In this document: in pieces, positions 1 to 10,110 of the stretch
How positions within the stretch are numbered: the first letter of the stretch is position 1
How the letters are laid out: each line of letters starts with the position of its first letter
Assembly: GCA_002007465.1 (NCBI GenBank)
Contig: LNAC01000136.1
Span: 2,330,840 to 2,394,839, forward strand
Source of the DNA: Ailurus styani
Taxonomy: Eukaryota > Chordata > Mammalia > Carnivora > Ailuridae
Length of the DNA stretch: 64,000 nucleotides
Reading direction: 5' to 3'
The notes under the pieces: generated by a model
Told to the model about the DNA's origin: nothing
What the model saw: only the letters and a program-made list of their open reading frames with translations
The model's database searches: none
Position numbers and translations under genes: made by a program

Positions 1-130
1 TTTCGGCTCAGGTCATGATCTCAGGGTGATTAGATGGAGCCCTGAGTCGGGCTCTGGACTTAGCACAGAGTCTACTTAAGGCTCTCTCTGCACTGCCTGT
101 GCCCTCTCAAATAAATAAATAAATCTTTTA
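1..130 (+). mobile_element. CAN-SINE, 5' end cut by window edge
   Basis: The window opens inside the B-box part of a CAN-SINE (GGCTCAGGTCATGATCTCAG) and runs through the CT-rich body to AAATAAATAAATAAATCTTTTA. The body is diverged (GTGATTAGATGGAGCCCTGAG), so this is an older copy. Confidence 0.85.
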
Positions 131-499
131 TTACTGCATTTAAAAAATAAATAAAAAGTGTGACTCTTTCCCAGCCTATACTGGCTTGAACCAACAAATA
201 CTTAATATATATTAAAGACTTACTGTATTATCATATTATTATATATCACAAGTATAATATACATGTTATATAACATATATTATGATCTTATATATAATAT
301 ACATATAATTATAATTATATATATAAATCCTGTACTTATCTTGAGAAGAACTTTATAACTTTTTTTTAATGTTAATCCTTCAACGTCAACCTATAGGAAA
401 TCACACAATTTCTGCGATTCTGCTTTAGAGATCTTCATTTATTAGCGAACCATGAGCCTTGAGAAATGGATATGGCCTCGGCAGAGCCCTGGCTTAGAA
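131..499. repeat. AT-rich low-complexity stretch
   Basis: About 190-335 is nearly pure A/T with repeated ATATAT and TATAATATAC words. The rest of the interval shows no gene or recognisable repeat. Confidence 0.6.
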
Positions 500-608
500 A
501 GCAGTCTGTGGCTCTGCTTCTTGCTCTTGCAAACTAGTTATGTGACCTGGGTCCGCCACTTTGAGAGGCTTCTCTGATCTTGTCTTCAAAAGGAGGAGAC
601 CAATTCGT
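500..608 (+). mobile_element. MIR fragment
   Basis: The order of words follows the MIR core: CTCTTGCAAACTAGTTATGTGACCTGGGT, then CCACTTTGAGAGGCTTCTCTGATCT, then an AAAAGGAGGAGA segment in place of the usual AAAATGGGGA. The copy is diverged. Confidence 0.5.
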
Positions 609-753
609 AAAGTCCGCATTTGATCTCACTTGCGGGCTGGGTCTTGCAGTAGACTCAGCCAGGCTGCCTTACCTCTATTCCCCTTAGTGTGTCTACTGCC
701 TGCTCCCATTTCAGGGGCTCCTGCAGAAGGACAGTGTAGGTGGACGCGAGAGC

Positions 754-806
754 CTATATATAAGGCACCCAGCGCGGGGGTGGGGGTGGTGGTGGTGGTG
801 GTGGTA
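754..806 (+). promoter_or_regulatory. TATA-like motif followed by G-run / (GGT)7 tract
   Basis: CTATATATAAGGC at 754-766 is a good TATA-box match in a locally GC-rich setting. It is followed at 776-786 by two runs of five Gs separated by one T, and at 785-805 by seven GGT units. The G tract could form a G-quadruplex. No transcript or ORF clearly starts here, so promoter function is inference only. Confidence 0.25.
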
Positions 807-914
807 TTAGGAGCAAAATCTCCCATCTAAATAGCAAACGTTACGTTTGTGTTCTCATCTGTGGGTCCACACTCAAATATCTTTCACACACGTAAAGATG
901 AAAAAACACCTAAG

Positions 915-1000
915 GGGTCTTTGCAGCTCTGTGATCTTAGATCAGCTTTCTTAGTCTACAAAATGAGTGGGCCAGACTCATTAGAAAACTTCCAAATCTA
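915..1000 (+). mobile_element. MIR fragment
   Basis: GCAGCTCTGTGATCTTAGATCAG followed by TTTCTTAGTCTACAAAATGAGTGGGCCAGA matches the MIR core order of GCTGTGTGACCTTGGGCAAG and then AAAATGGGG. Confidence 0.5.
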
Positions 1001-1510
1001 GCCCCCCTCTACTTTATATGAAGGAAGTATTTATTGCTTGCCTGCGATGTTTAAATCCATGTGCAAACTTCATGTGCAGATGACCTTGGGCTTCGTTCTT
1101 AGTCACCTGCTAAAGTTTGCGGGGGTCAAAGAATATCTGAAACATCGCAAATGGCATGACGTTTCTCAACTTGCAAAATCATCCAATTTATTAAAATAAT
1201 TTGTATTTTTTTATTAACAGAGAGTCATTTGACCCACAAATGAGGATAATTGGATGCATTTCACAAGAGAAAGAAAGACAGCTTTTGCCACCTTGCCCTG
1301 CTGTTGAAAAATTAAACTCTAAAGTACATGAGGAAATGAGATTACTCCCAGAAAAATGTCGTTTGCTCTGGAAACTCTTCATATGTCACTAGTTCCAAAT
1401 TCTGTCAAATTGCCACCTTCTCAATAGCACACGGAGAAATGAATCAACAGTGGTAACACTAAATGGGGAGTTAGAAATTATGGGTAACGCCAATTAAATA
1501 GGTGATATTT
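1001..1510. other. Unique noncoding sequence
   Basis: No gene, RNA gene or recognisable repeat is seen. Open frames at 1191-1392 lie on both strands over the same bases and have no coding character. Confidence 0.6.
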
Positions 1511-1951
1511 TTTCTGGTGGTATTTATTTGTGGGAGTCTGAATGAAGATGTTACCTTATATGGCAAAAAGAATTTTGCATGTGTGATTAAGGATCTGAAA
1601 ATGGGGAGATAAACTGGATGATTCGGGTAATCACAGGTGTCCTTACAAAGGCAGGCAGAGGAGGTGTGACTATGGAATAGATGTGTTGATGGAAGGAAGA
1701 GACTAGCGTGATGTGGCTGTAAGCCCAGGAATGACATGTGACACTCGGGAGAGCTGTCAGCCTCTAGAAACTGAAGAGGCAAGGAACAGGTTCTCCCTTG
1801 GCGCTTCCAGAAGGACCCGACCCTGTGGGCACCTTGACTTTAGTCTTATAAGATGAATATTGGACTTCAGAGCTATCATAGAATAAACTTGTATTGTTTC
1901 AAGCTATGAAGTTTGTGGTAAATGTGTTAGAGCAGAAAGAGTAAGCTAATA
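1511..1951 (+). mobile_element. MaLR/MLT1-type LTR remnant
   Basis: The diagnostic words in order are GATGTTACCTTATATGGCAAAA, TTGCATGTGTGATTAAGGATCTGA, GGGGAGATAAACTGGATGA, TCCAGAAGGACC, CACCTTGACTTTAG and GTTGTTTCAAGC-like TTTGTGGTAAATGTGTTAGAGCAG. This is the same family as the inverted copies at 35848-36320 and 62030-62500. The family name is from memory. Confidence 0.6.
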
Positions 1952-2064
1952 TACTCATTTGAAGGCTTTACTGTTTATTTAGCAGTTTGATTTCCGGAGA
2001 AAGGGTGACAAGTATCTTTAGGGCCATGAGTAGCCATTTGGTTGAATATTCTTGAAATTCCTTT

Positions 2065-2277
2065 GGTTGGTAAGCTTTGTTTGTTTATAGACTTTATTTA
2101 TTTATTTGAGAGAGAGAGAGAGAGCAAGCACGAGTGGGGGTCAGAGGGAGAGGGAGAAGCAGGCTCCCCATCGAGCAGGGAGCCCGACGTGGGACCTGAT
2201 CCCAGGATCCTGGAACAATGACCAGAGCCAAAGGCAGACACTTAACCAACTGAGCCACCAAGGTTGGTAAGCTTTGT
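2065..2277 (-). mobile_element. CAN-SINE with 16-bp target-site duplication
   Basis: A reverse-strand SINE occupies 2081-2261, from a TTTATTTATTTATTTGAGAGAG tail to the CTGAGCCACC head. It is flanked by perfect copies of GGTTGGTAAGCTTTGT at 2065-2080 and 2262-2277, so both ends are fixed by the duplication. Confidence 0.93.
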
Positions 2278-2389
2278 AATGGGAATCTATTTCTGATATG
2301 GTGCAGAAGGAGATACTCATGGTAGTTATCCATGATCAGAGATAGAGGCAAGTATAGTAGGGGGAGAGGGGATAGATACAAGTCTACCC

Positions 2390-2768
2390 GTGGCTGGCTG
2401 CCGTAAAAAATACCATGGACTGTGTAGTTTAAACCACAAAAACTGCTTCTCTCCCAGGTTTGGAGGCTGGAAAGTCTAAGACCAGGGTTCTGGCTGATTC
2501 AGTTCCTGGTGAGGACTCTTCCTAGATTTTAGTTGGCTGCCATCTTGCTCTGTGCTTCCATGACCTCTTCTTTGTGAGTGTGTGGACAGCAAGCTCTCTC
2601 CTGTCTTTCTTTAAAAGGGCACTAATGCCATCAGGAGGGCCCCACTCTCATGCCCTCATTTAACTCTAATCACACTTCAAAGGCCCTACCCCCAAATATC
2701 ATCACACTGAGTATTAGGGCTTCCACATCAAAGGGGGGTGGTCGGGGTCACAATTCAATCCACAGCAG
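2390..2768 (-). mobile_element. MLT1-type (MaLR) LTR remnant
   Basis: Reverse-strand MLT1 words appear in order: GGCTGCCGTAAAAAATACCATGGACT, TTTGGAGGCTGGAAAGTC, GTTCCTGGTGAGGACTCTT, AAAAGGGCACTAATGCCATC, CTCATGCCCTCATTTAAC, AGTATTAGGGCTTCCACAT and CACAATTCAATCCACAGCA. It covers nearly the full LTR length. Confidence 0.75.
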
Positions 2769-4015
2769 GAGATAACTATAATACCAATGGTGGTTCTCTT
2801 TTCTGGCAATTTTATACCCTGACCTGGAAAACTCTAAGTGGTAAACATTAATGAATTATTGGGAATAAGAGTATTGATAGCATCTGAGTTTGAGAAGTCT
2901 TGCCTCCAAAGATGAAAAACGGGAAATATTTCTTTGTACCTCATTCAGATTTAGAAGATGCATTTCAAGATAAAGCCCTACCCGACACACAGTCCATGTC
3001 CAATTCATGTCAACACAAGCTGGGAGTGGGGATTCATAATCTCTTTGTAAATGCAGTTGGTCTGGTGAGTGCTTTCCATACAAGTGGTTGTATTCTTCTT
3101 TGGACAGAACGCACAAGTATGTGAACATGTACAAATAAAGTGCTGCTTTCCAAAATGATTAACTTGGTTGTTAAACTACTTATTTAAGCCTCAAGAGGCC
3201 CATGGTTAGAGAAAAAAGCTATGTTAGTAGCTCCTGAAAAGGAAGCATCGATTCCAGAGACACAGATGAATGAAGATCATAAGAAAGCTAGGATCATTGC
3301 CTCCTGCAACCTTGTCTTTGATCCGCTTAAAGGTGTGCATGAATATGGAATGTTGTCAGACAAAAGCGAACACAGGAAGCTCTCTCTGCAGAAACCAAGT
3401 GCTCCAGAAATCCTTTCCCTTACCTAATGATATCCAGTCACAAGACATTTTGCTAGAGCTTGAACCTTCTAATAGGAGACAGAATTATACATAGATTCTT
3501 ACAGAGACAAACAAGAAAGAAGAAGTGTAAGATGTTCTCTGAGGTTTAGATACTTTTTTTTACAGATGGTCTACAAGGTTATGTAATTTGTGTGAGTAGT
3601 GTGTGTGAATACACATATTTCACATATAAATATTATATATATCATATATAATACACACACACACATGTTTTATTGGATCAGAGAAACTTTCTAGCCTTAG
3701 TGGAAGGGATATTAGGAAAGATTCCATTTCAGAGATTATAGGAAATCTAGTCAAAGGGTAAAGACAGAAGTCTATTGCTGCTGAGATGTCCAGAGTCATC
3801 TTCAGCAAGAAGCTACCCTTTTTATGAAAAGTGGGTATTTTGAGGGCAATCATTAAACTTCTTTCTCAGGAAGGCTACACTTGTCAACCCCTCTTGCAGA
3901 TATTTCTGGGGGTTTGTCTATCTTTCTCCCAAGATAGACAGGTGCCCAGCTCACATGCCAGTGTTCACAGGAAGAGTGTGGGTTTGCCTCAGACCAGTCT
4001 CTGCTGGGGTGACTC
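2769..4015. other. Unique noncoding sequence with a short TA/CA simple repeat
   Basis: No gene is supported. A TATATATCATATATAATACACACACACACATG simple repeat lies at about 3630-3667. Open frames at 2856-3134 overlap on opposite strands and lack splice or coding support. Confidence 0.55.
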
Positions 4016-4017
4016 CA

Positions 4018-4345
4018 AATCAGTACTACTTAATAGAAATATAATGTGAGCTACGTACATACTTGTAAAATTTCCAGTAGCCACATTAAAAAACCGTAAA
4101 AAGAAATGGGTGAGATTTTATGGCCTATTTTATTTACCCCAATATACTGAAAATGTTATTGCAACATGTAATCAATGTTAGAAACTATTGATGATGTATT
4201 TTACATTATATTTCGTACTAAGCCTTTGAGATCTGGTATTCATTTTATACTCGTGGCACATCTCATTGCAAGCCAGCACTTGAAATCAAGTGCTCCGTAG
4301 TCACCTATGCCTCTTAACTACCACACTCGTCAGCTGCTCTAGATA
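4018..4345 (+). mobile_element. hAT-type DNA transposon remnant (short nonautonomous)
   Basis: AGTACTACTTAATAGAAATATAATGTGAGC, then CAGTAGCCACATTAAAAAACCGTAAAAAGAAA, then AACATGTAATCAATGTTAGAAA and CACTTGAAATCAAGTGCTC match a mammal-wide element with the terminal motif GTGCTGTCCAATAGAA. The exact family (a Charlie/Cheshire-like MITE) is not asserted. Confidence 0.55.
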
Positions 4346-5222
4346 AAATGCCGTAGATTGTCTGAACGGCCCTTAGATTGTTGGGTGTGAGTAGGACGTG
4401 ACTCTTGTTTTCTGACTTACAGAGTCCAAGCCCATAGTAGATACTCACTGACATGGAAATGCTCACTTACATCTCCTGGCGTGCGATTTCCCGCTTTTGT
4501 CCAGTGTATTCTAGTGTCCTCACGTGGTCACCTGCCTCTCGCCCCCACCCCACCCTCATTCTGCCTTCTGGGCTCCACACCAAATCGCCCACATTCGTGC
4601 TTGAACACCTGCACCTCACACGCCAGCCCCAGGCCGGGCTCCATGCACGCCACACTCCCTTCTGCCTTCCCTTCCTCATTCCCCTCGCAGGGCCGTGTGA
4701 GATTTTGAAGGGGTTCTTTCTTAACTCCCAGAAACGGGCAATCCGATTTCAGATGGAACGATAGAGCACAAACTACCTCTCTTTCTAATCTTGGAGAACT
4801 TCCGGCTTCATGCTGCGAGGGGCTACTTCAGAGGAACGTGAACTCCCTCCTGTAAAAGAAAGCTTACAGGAAGCAGGAAGTCCAAATTTGTAAAATAGCA
4901 ATCACCTTTTAAGGCTCTCTTCCTATGTACACGTCTTTTACCTATGTAGCTGTTGCCTATCTATCTATGAAACATGATAGATATGATCTATCTATGCCTC
5001 GTGTTGGCAGAGGATTTTATTTTTATCACCATCAAATCTTTTTTTATCATTTTTATCAGAGGATTTTACTTTTCCCATTTGTATCTCATTTGCTCTTCAA
5101 AAATCTTGTGACATAACAGATTAATTTCATCACTTCCATTTTTCAGATTAAGAAGAAGTTGAAACCTTTGCATAAGAGCAGTGGGCAATGTTTACTTATC
5201 CCTTAAAAGACTGTATCCTATA
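4346..5222. other. Unique noncoding sequence
   Basis: No gene seen. The overlapping frames at 4453-4764 and 4481-4708 come from a C-rich patch. A short degenerate CTAT repeat lies at about 4955-4997. A direct repeat of CAGAGGATTTTA occurs at about 5008 and 5056. Confidence 0.55.
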
Positions 5223-5446
5223 GCTCAGTGCTGCTGGGTCCAAATTGGTAGCCATAGCCTCTTGTGGCTATTTAAATTTAAATCAAAGTTAGTCAATACT
5301 GAATAAAATGAAAAGTTCCATTCTTCTGTTGTGACAGTCACACTTCAAAGGCTCAATTGTCACATGTGGGTAGTGGCTACCCTGTCGGGCAGCACAGACG
5401 GGCAGCATTTCTATCGTTGTAAAAAGTTCTATTGGACAGCACTGTC
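5223..5446. mobile_element. hAT-type nonautonomous element with terminal inverted repeats
   Basis: It starts with CTCAGTGCTG and ends with ATTGGACAGCACTG, an inverted pair. Between them are TAGCCATAGCCTCTTGTGGCTATTTAAATTTAAAT and CACATGTGGGTAGTGGCTACC, the hallmarks of this small hAT family. Confidence 0.65.
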
Positions 5447-6149
5447 TTGGAAAGACACCCCAGCCCCTTTCAAAGGCTCAAACTTCTCTTCTGCCATTCC
5501 GACGCCCATACTGCCTGCTTGACAACAGCGCAGGACTGCAGTAGGCATGCTCTGGGCTTCAAAGTGGGATCGTGACCTTCGCTGCTATCAAACGCCATTT
5601 AGGATGAATCTCTCCTTGTCAAAGCATCACTTGACAGCGAGGAGAAGCAGCCCAGGGCAGTACCAGCCGTCTTTGGAAAAGGCTGAAGTTGAACCTGAAA
5701 TTGATAGGATTCACTGAACAATCAAGGCACTAACTTCAAGTTGGTGTGACAGGGCAGACAAAGAGACTAGTTTTCTAAGCAGTTGTCCCACTGAGTCTTG
5801 GAATTGGTCTTCCAAGATAGTAGCCATAACTAAGAGGGATTTTCAAACTCTTCTTTTGCATACTTTGGGTTGGTTTTTCAGAGGAGTTTGGATTGAGGAT
5901 GATAAAGGTTTGTTTCAAATTACAATTATTTCTTTAGCCAAATGGGACTGGAGGGATATAAGGGCATACACAGGCAAATGAAAACTGAAATAAGCAACTT
6001 CATTTCTTCAATAAATATCTATTAAGGGAACTATGAGCCAAATGCCATGCTAATTGTTAGGAGGATAAAAAGAAACATAAGACTTAGTCCCTGTCCTTAA
6101 GATGCTTAAAGGTAATTAGGAAGATTAAAATAATCAGTCATGAAAATAG
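5447..6149. other. Unique noncoding sequence
   Basis: No gene, RNA gene or clear repeat was found on either strand. Confidence 0.55.
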
Positions 6150-6290
6150 CTCTCCTTTATGGAGCGCTTATTCCCTTCCACAAACTATGCTAACCACTTA
6201 ATATAGATTATTTCACTTAAGGATCCTCAAAATCCTAGGAAGTAAATAAGTGGGCAACTGCCAAAGCAGAGATTAAATTGGATTGAGAGA
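6150..6290 (-). mobile_element. MIR fragment
   Basis: TTTATGGAGCGCTTATTCCC, then CTATGCTAACCACTTAATAT, TTATTTCACTTAAGGATCCTCA and CAAAGCAGAGATTAAATTGG follow the reverse-strand MIR order (ending in the equivalent of GCAGAGCCGGGATT). Confidence 0.55.
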
Positions 6291-8029
6291 GATACTGAGA
6301 ATCCCAGCCTCTCCTTTGTCTATGTGTGGAAAAGCCATAGGAATAGACCTTTTTATTCAGAATACAGCTACATAAGTGGTCACTTAGTTTTATAATTATA
6401 GCATTTGGGTGCTTTTAGTTATGTATTTATTTATTTTTACTTGACTAATACTGACACTTCTGTAGGTCCTTGGTATACAAAGCTGGCCCTGGGGGGAGAT
6501 GGCCCAACTTCTAGATAAATGACCCAATTTACCTAGAAGTTCAAGGTTTTCTGAGGAAGAAGGGGAAAATCCTAGCCCTACTTCCCACATATTCATATAT
6601 ATACATATACATATATATACATTTACACACACGCACACACACACACCAGAGTAGATCAGGTGGGTCCCAATCAAGATGCTCTGGTGGATAAACTGAACCA
6701 GAGGTAGGTGTCTATGTGTTTGGTAAGAGTGAGAGACCAAAAATTATGCCTGGTGACTAATGAAAATGCCAGAGTAATGATGCCCTTGCTCTAGTGCCCA
6801 AAGTCTCAGTTCCCTGGAACAAGGAAAAGCAGGTGAATGGGGAGATTTATAATATGCATTAACTGAATAGTCTCTGGGATCATCAGAAGCAAAGCAATCT
6901 GTATATTTTGCTAAATTCCTTGCTTCCCTAAGTTATTTAGTGAGGTATGAAGAAGAAAATATCACATATAGTATTTGGCCTAAAAGTCTTGTTAATTAAC
7001 GTTCCATAGAACATCGGTTAAGAAATGCTACAGAGATGTGCTCTCCTCAGAGCCATCCTCCCTCCGTTCCCCAACCCTACGATGCATGCGTATTAGTTTG
7101 CATATGAAACAAATATAGGAGGGTGAGCTAATATTTACATTTCAGAATCAAGATACCAAATGGCTTTGACTGGGACAGGTAGAACCATAATTCCCCATTT
7201 CTATGCTGAAATTTGGATTACAGTAAATTATGAAAAAGAGCAAAAATACAAATAGTGAGTCTCAGAGTTCTGTTTCAGTGGTAGTTCGTGTAAAGAAACC
7301 CATGGATTTTCAATGTTGTAAAGTTCAACATGAAACAACTGTGTCGTGCCTGACCCCCCCCCCCACCCACAATCAGATAAATTTTGGTGGCTCTAGGAGT
7401 TTCACTTACAGCTCTGCTGTTGTGTCCTACATGGGTTCTACTGTTGGTGGAGATTTAAGAGGGAAGTGGTAAAACCATAGCAATTCCATGGACTGTGCAG
7501 TGTCATTTATGTCAACTGGAGTACGAGAGAACTCATTCTCCAGTATTCTCTTCACTGTATGGTTCTGAGTTAGAGTTGGCTGAAAAAGGTGCTTCTAGAA
7601 GACTTGGATGCTACCAGTCAAGGAGCAGCCATTGCTCTCTGAAGGTTGTGGTGTTAGATGTCGGAGACTTAGAGATGACTGGTTGTTCTTACTTTCTGCT
7701 CTGCATTTAGCTCTTCTTCCTGACTACTGATCCCACTGAGTAGGGTGGCCCCAGCCCGTCATCAGAGGCTGGAATGTTGATCCACCATCCCCTCCCTAGC
7801 TCCCTCTTTGTGACACTTCTTCTGGCAGTCAGGTGATCTGGGTATTCTTAGATTGATGTGGTGACTCCTCTAATTTCCCAACAGCCCCTTTTGACCTTCA
7901 TTTCCTGGCTCCTCCCACAATTATGTAAGTCTTATATTAATTTCTGTATCTCGCAGCTCATATCTGCTTCCCCAATTGAATCCTGAGTCAGCTTTTTAAC
8001 AATCATAAATGACTCTATGTGGTGTGTAG
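6291..8029. other. Unique noncoding sequence with CA repeat and C-run
   Basis: A mixed TA/CA tract lies at about 6590-6648 (CACACACGCACACACACACACC). A run of 13 Cs lies around 7352-7366. The frames at 7230-7472 and 7495-7710 show no family match. Confidence 0.55.
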
Positions 8030-8505
8030 CTATCATTATTGTTATGTATCTGAAGAGTGCTAATTCTTTTTTTTTTTTTAAGATTTTATTTATTTCACAG
8101 AGGGAGAGAGATCACAAGGAGGCAGAGAGGCAGGCAGACAGAGAGAGGGGGAAGCAGGCTCCCTGCTGAGCAGGGAGCCCGATGCGGGCCTCGATCCCAG
8201 GACCCTGAGATCATGACCTGAGCCGAAGGCAGAGGCTTTAACCCACTGAGCCACCCAGGCGCCCAAGAGTGCTAATTCTTTACCGGGCACCATTCTAAGA
8301 GCTTTGCATACAATCATTCATTTATTCTTCCTAGAAGTCCTATGAAGTAAATACCACTATTATTTCCATTTATAAGAGAAGAAATGGAAACACAGAAAAG
8401 TTGCGAAATTTGCTAAAGTTTCTTTAGTTAGTGAAGGGCAGCCCCAAGATTCATACGTGAATCTGACTCAGGAATCCATTCTCCTAACCACTCCAGAGAT
8501 GAGGC
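8030..8505 (-). mobile_element. MIR split by a later CAN-SINE
   Basis: Outside the SINE the reverse MIR order is clear: CACCATTCTAAGAGCTTTGCATAC, TCATTTATTCTTCCTAGAAGTCCTATGAAGTAAATACC, AGAAATGGAAACACAGAAAAGTTG, AAGATTCATACGTGAATC and CCATTCTCCTAACCACTCC. The SINE duplication lies inside it, so the MIR is older. Confidence 0.7.
8053..8280 (-). mobile_element. Young CAN-SINE with 16-bp target-site duplication
   Basis: SINE body 8069-8264 on the reverse strand, flanked by perfect AAGAGTGCTAATTCTT copies at 8053-8068 and 8265-8280. The poly-T is long (about 14) and the body is close to the common consensus seen elsewhere in the window, which suggests a recent insertion. Confidence 0.96.
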
Positions 8506-9220
8506 CAATCAGAGTTATGGGTGTCCCAGGAATCGTGTCTAAAAAGGAATCATTAAAAAATAAAGGAGATAAAATCTAAAAAAAAGTAATTCACAGTAAA
8601 TATTGTCAAATATCTCAGGGAGAGTGATAAGAAGAGAGTAAGCTTGTTTATTCATCTCCTGCTGGGAAGAACTGTAACTATCTGGTAGAAGTTGGGGAGA
8701 TAGGTTTTATTACTTTAAAAACTCTCCAATTATTAGTGTTCAAAAGTGAAATATCCTGCATGCTGATACTTTTTAACCATACACAGAATGATCATCAGTC
8801 AAAAAGATGGCCAGGGAAGTTTAGATTGATTGTGAACTAAGCACTCTTTCACTCACTGAAGAAGTATTTCCAGAGTACCATGCATTTTTCTTACACCAGA
8901 CATAACAAAACAGACATGGTTCTGCATAATATTTCCAGTCCAGTAATTACTGATATGAGACAACAAAAATCATGTATATTACATATACATACACTAAACA
9001 TATAATACAACCCATGATGAGTACTCTGAAGGACAAATAAAGCATGTAAAAGAGAATATGACCTAATCAGTAGCTCCAGGAAGACTTCCATTAGGAAATT
9101 ACAATCAGTCTACATCTACTGACTGAATAAGAGTTTTCTGGGTGAAGGGGTGGGATACGGTATCAGGCAAAGAGGACGTCTATTCATAGGCCCAAAGGCA
9201 GGAAAGTGAGTGGCAGTGGT
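8506..9220. other. Unique noncoding sequence
   Basis: AT-rich. No gene or recognisable repeat is seen. Confidence 0.55.
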
Positions 9221-9412
9221 TCCTTCTTTCCTTTCTTCCTTCCGGGAGAAAGAGAGTGCAAGTCGGGGAGGGGCAGAGGGCAAGAGAATCTTAAGCAGAC
9301 TCCACACCTAGCATGGAGCCCAATGTGGGGCTCAATCTCAGGACCCTGAGATCATTACCTGAACTGAAATCATGAGTCAGATGCTAACTGACTGAGCCAC
9401 CCAGGTGCCCCA
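9221..9412 (-). mobile_element. Older CAN-SINE
   Basis: Reverse-strand copy: CTTTC-type tail, GGGGAGGGGCAGAGGGCAAGAGAATCTTAAGCAGACTCC body, CTCAGGACCCTGAGATCATTACCTGA and a CTGAGCCACCCAGGTGCCCC head. The body belongs to the older subtype also seen at 16130 and 44835. No clean duplication is visible. Confidence 0.88.
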
Positions 9413-9439
9413 ATATTGGCATTTCAAAAGGTCAAATGG

Positions 9440-10110
9440 CTGAAGGGCAGATTGTTAGAAAAGGAAATACTATGGCATTCTGCAGGTAGATGAGACAGAT
9501 GATGTAGACCTACTGGGGTAGATTTTTGTCTTTAGCCAAAGGGGATGTGGGAGGATTTTAATGAGGGGAGTTGACATGGGCATCATTATAGATTACAAGT
9601 ATCATTTTGGATGCAGTGGGAAGACTGGTTAAAAATGGAGCCAGAGAAGAGTTTGGTGGCTCTTACAGAGTTCAAGTAAAAGAGAAGAGTCATGTGGAAC
9701 TGGGTAGAGATGGAGAGGAGTAAACAGATCCCAGATAGGTTTTAAAGGCAAAATGTATAGGGCTGAAATTGCAGTCTTGGATATGAGAAGTAATGGAGAG
9801 AGAAATCACCAAGATAATGCCCAAGGTTCTGATTTGTACAACTGGTAACCCTAGCTTGAAATGCGCTGAGATAAGCATGTCAGAAGAGGGTTGAATCTGG
9901 AGAACAGATGGGATAGGAGACTATGAGGCCAGTTTGGGAAAGGTTTTATTGAGCTGTTGGAAACGTCCAATAGAGGTAATTGGGTAAGCAATTGGCTAAT
10001 TGGGTTGGTGCTGGTGAAGGTGTGGCCTTGAGATAATATCTGAGAAAATATTTGCACGCAGATGGAGACAAACTATGAAGGTAGGTGACAGGGCTTGGGA
10101 AAGGGTGTAA
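9440..10110 (+). mobile_element. Ancient mammal-wide repeat, family not named
   Basis: Purine-rich sequence with the words GGATGCAGTGGGAAGACTGG, GAGCTGTTGGAAACGTCCAATAGAGG and GAACTGGGTAGAGATGGAG. Similar wording recurs at 24150-25080 and 57340-60560, which is why it is read as one old dispersed repeat and not a gene. Boundaries are approximate. Confidence 0.4.

Noticed and set aside
3061..3070. Donor-like TCTG|GTGAGT after an open frame (2900-3060)
   Set aside because: No matching acceptor of quality upstream, and the frame continues past the donor. It is expected by chance.
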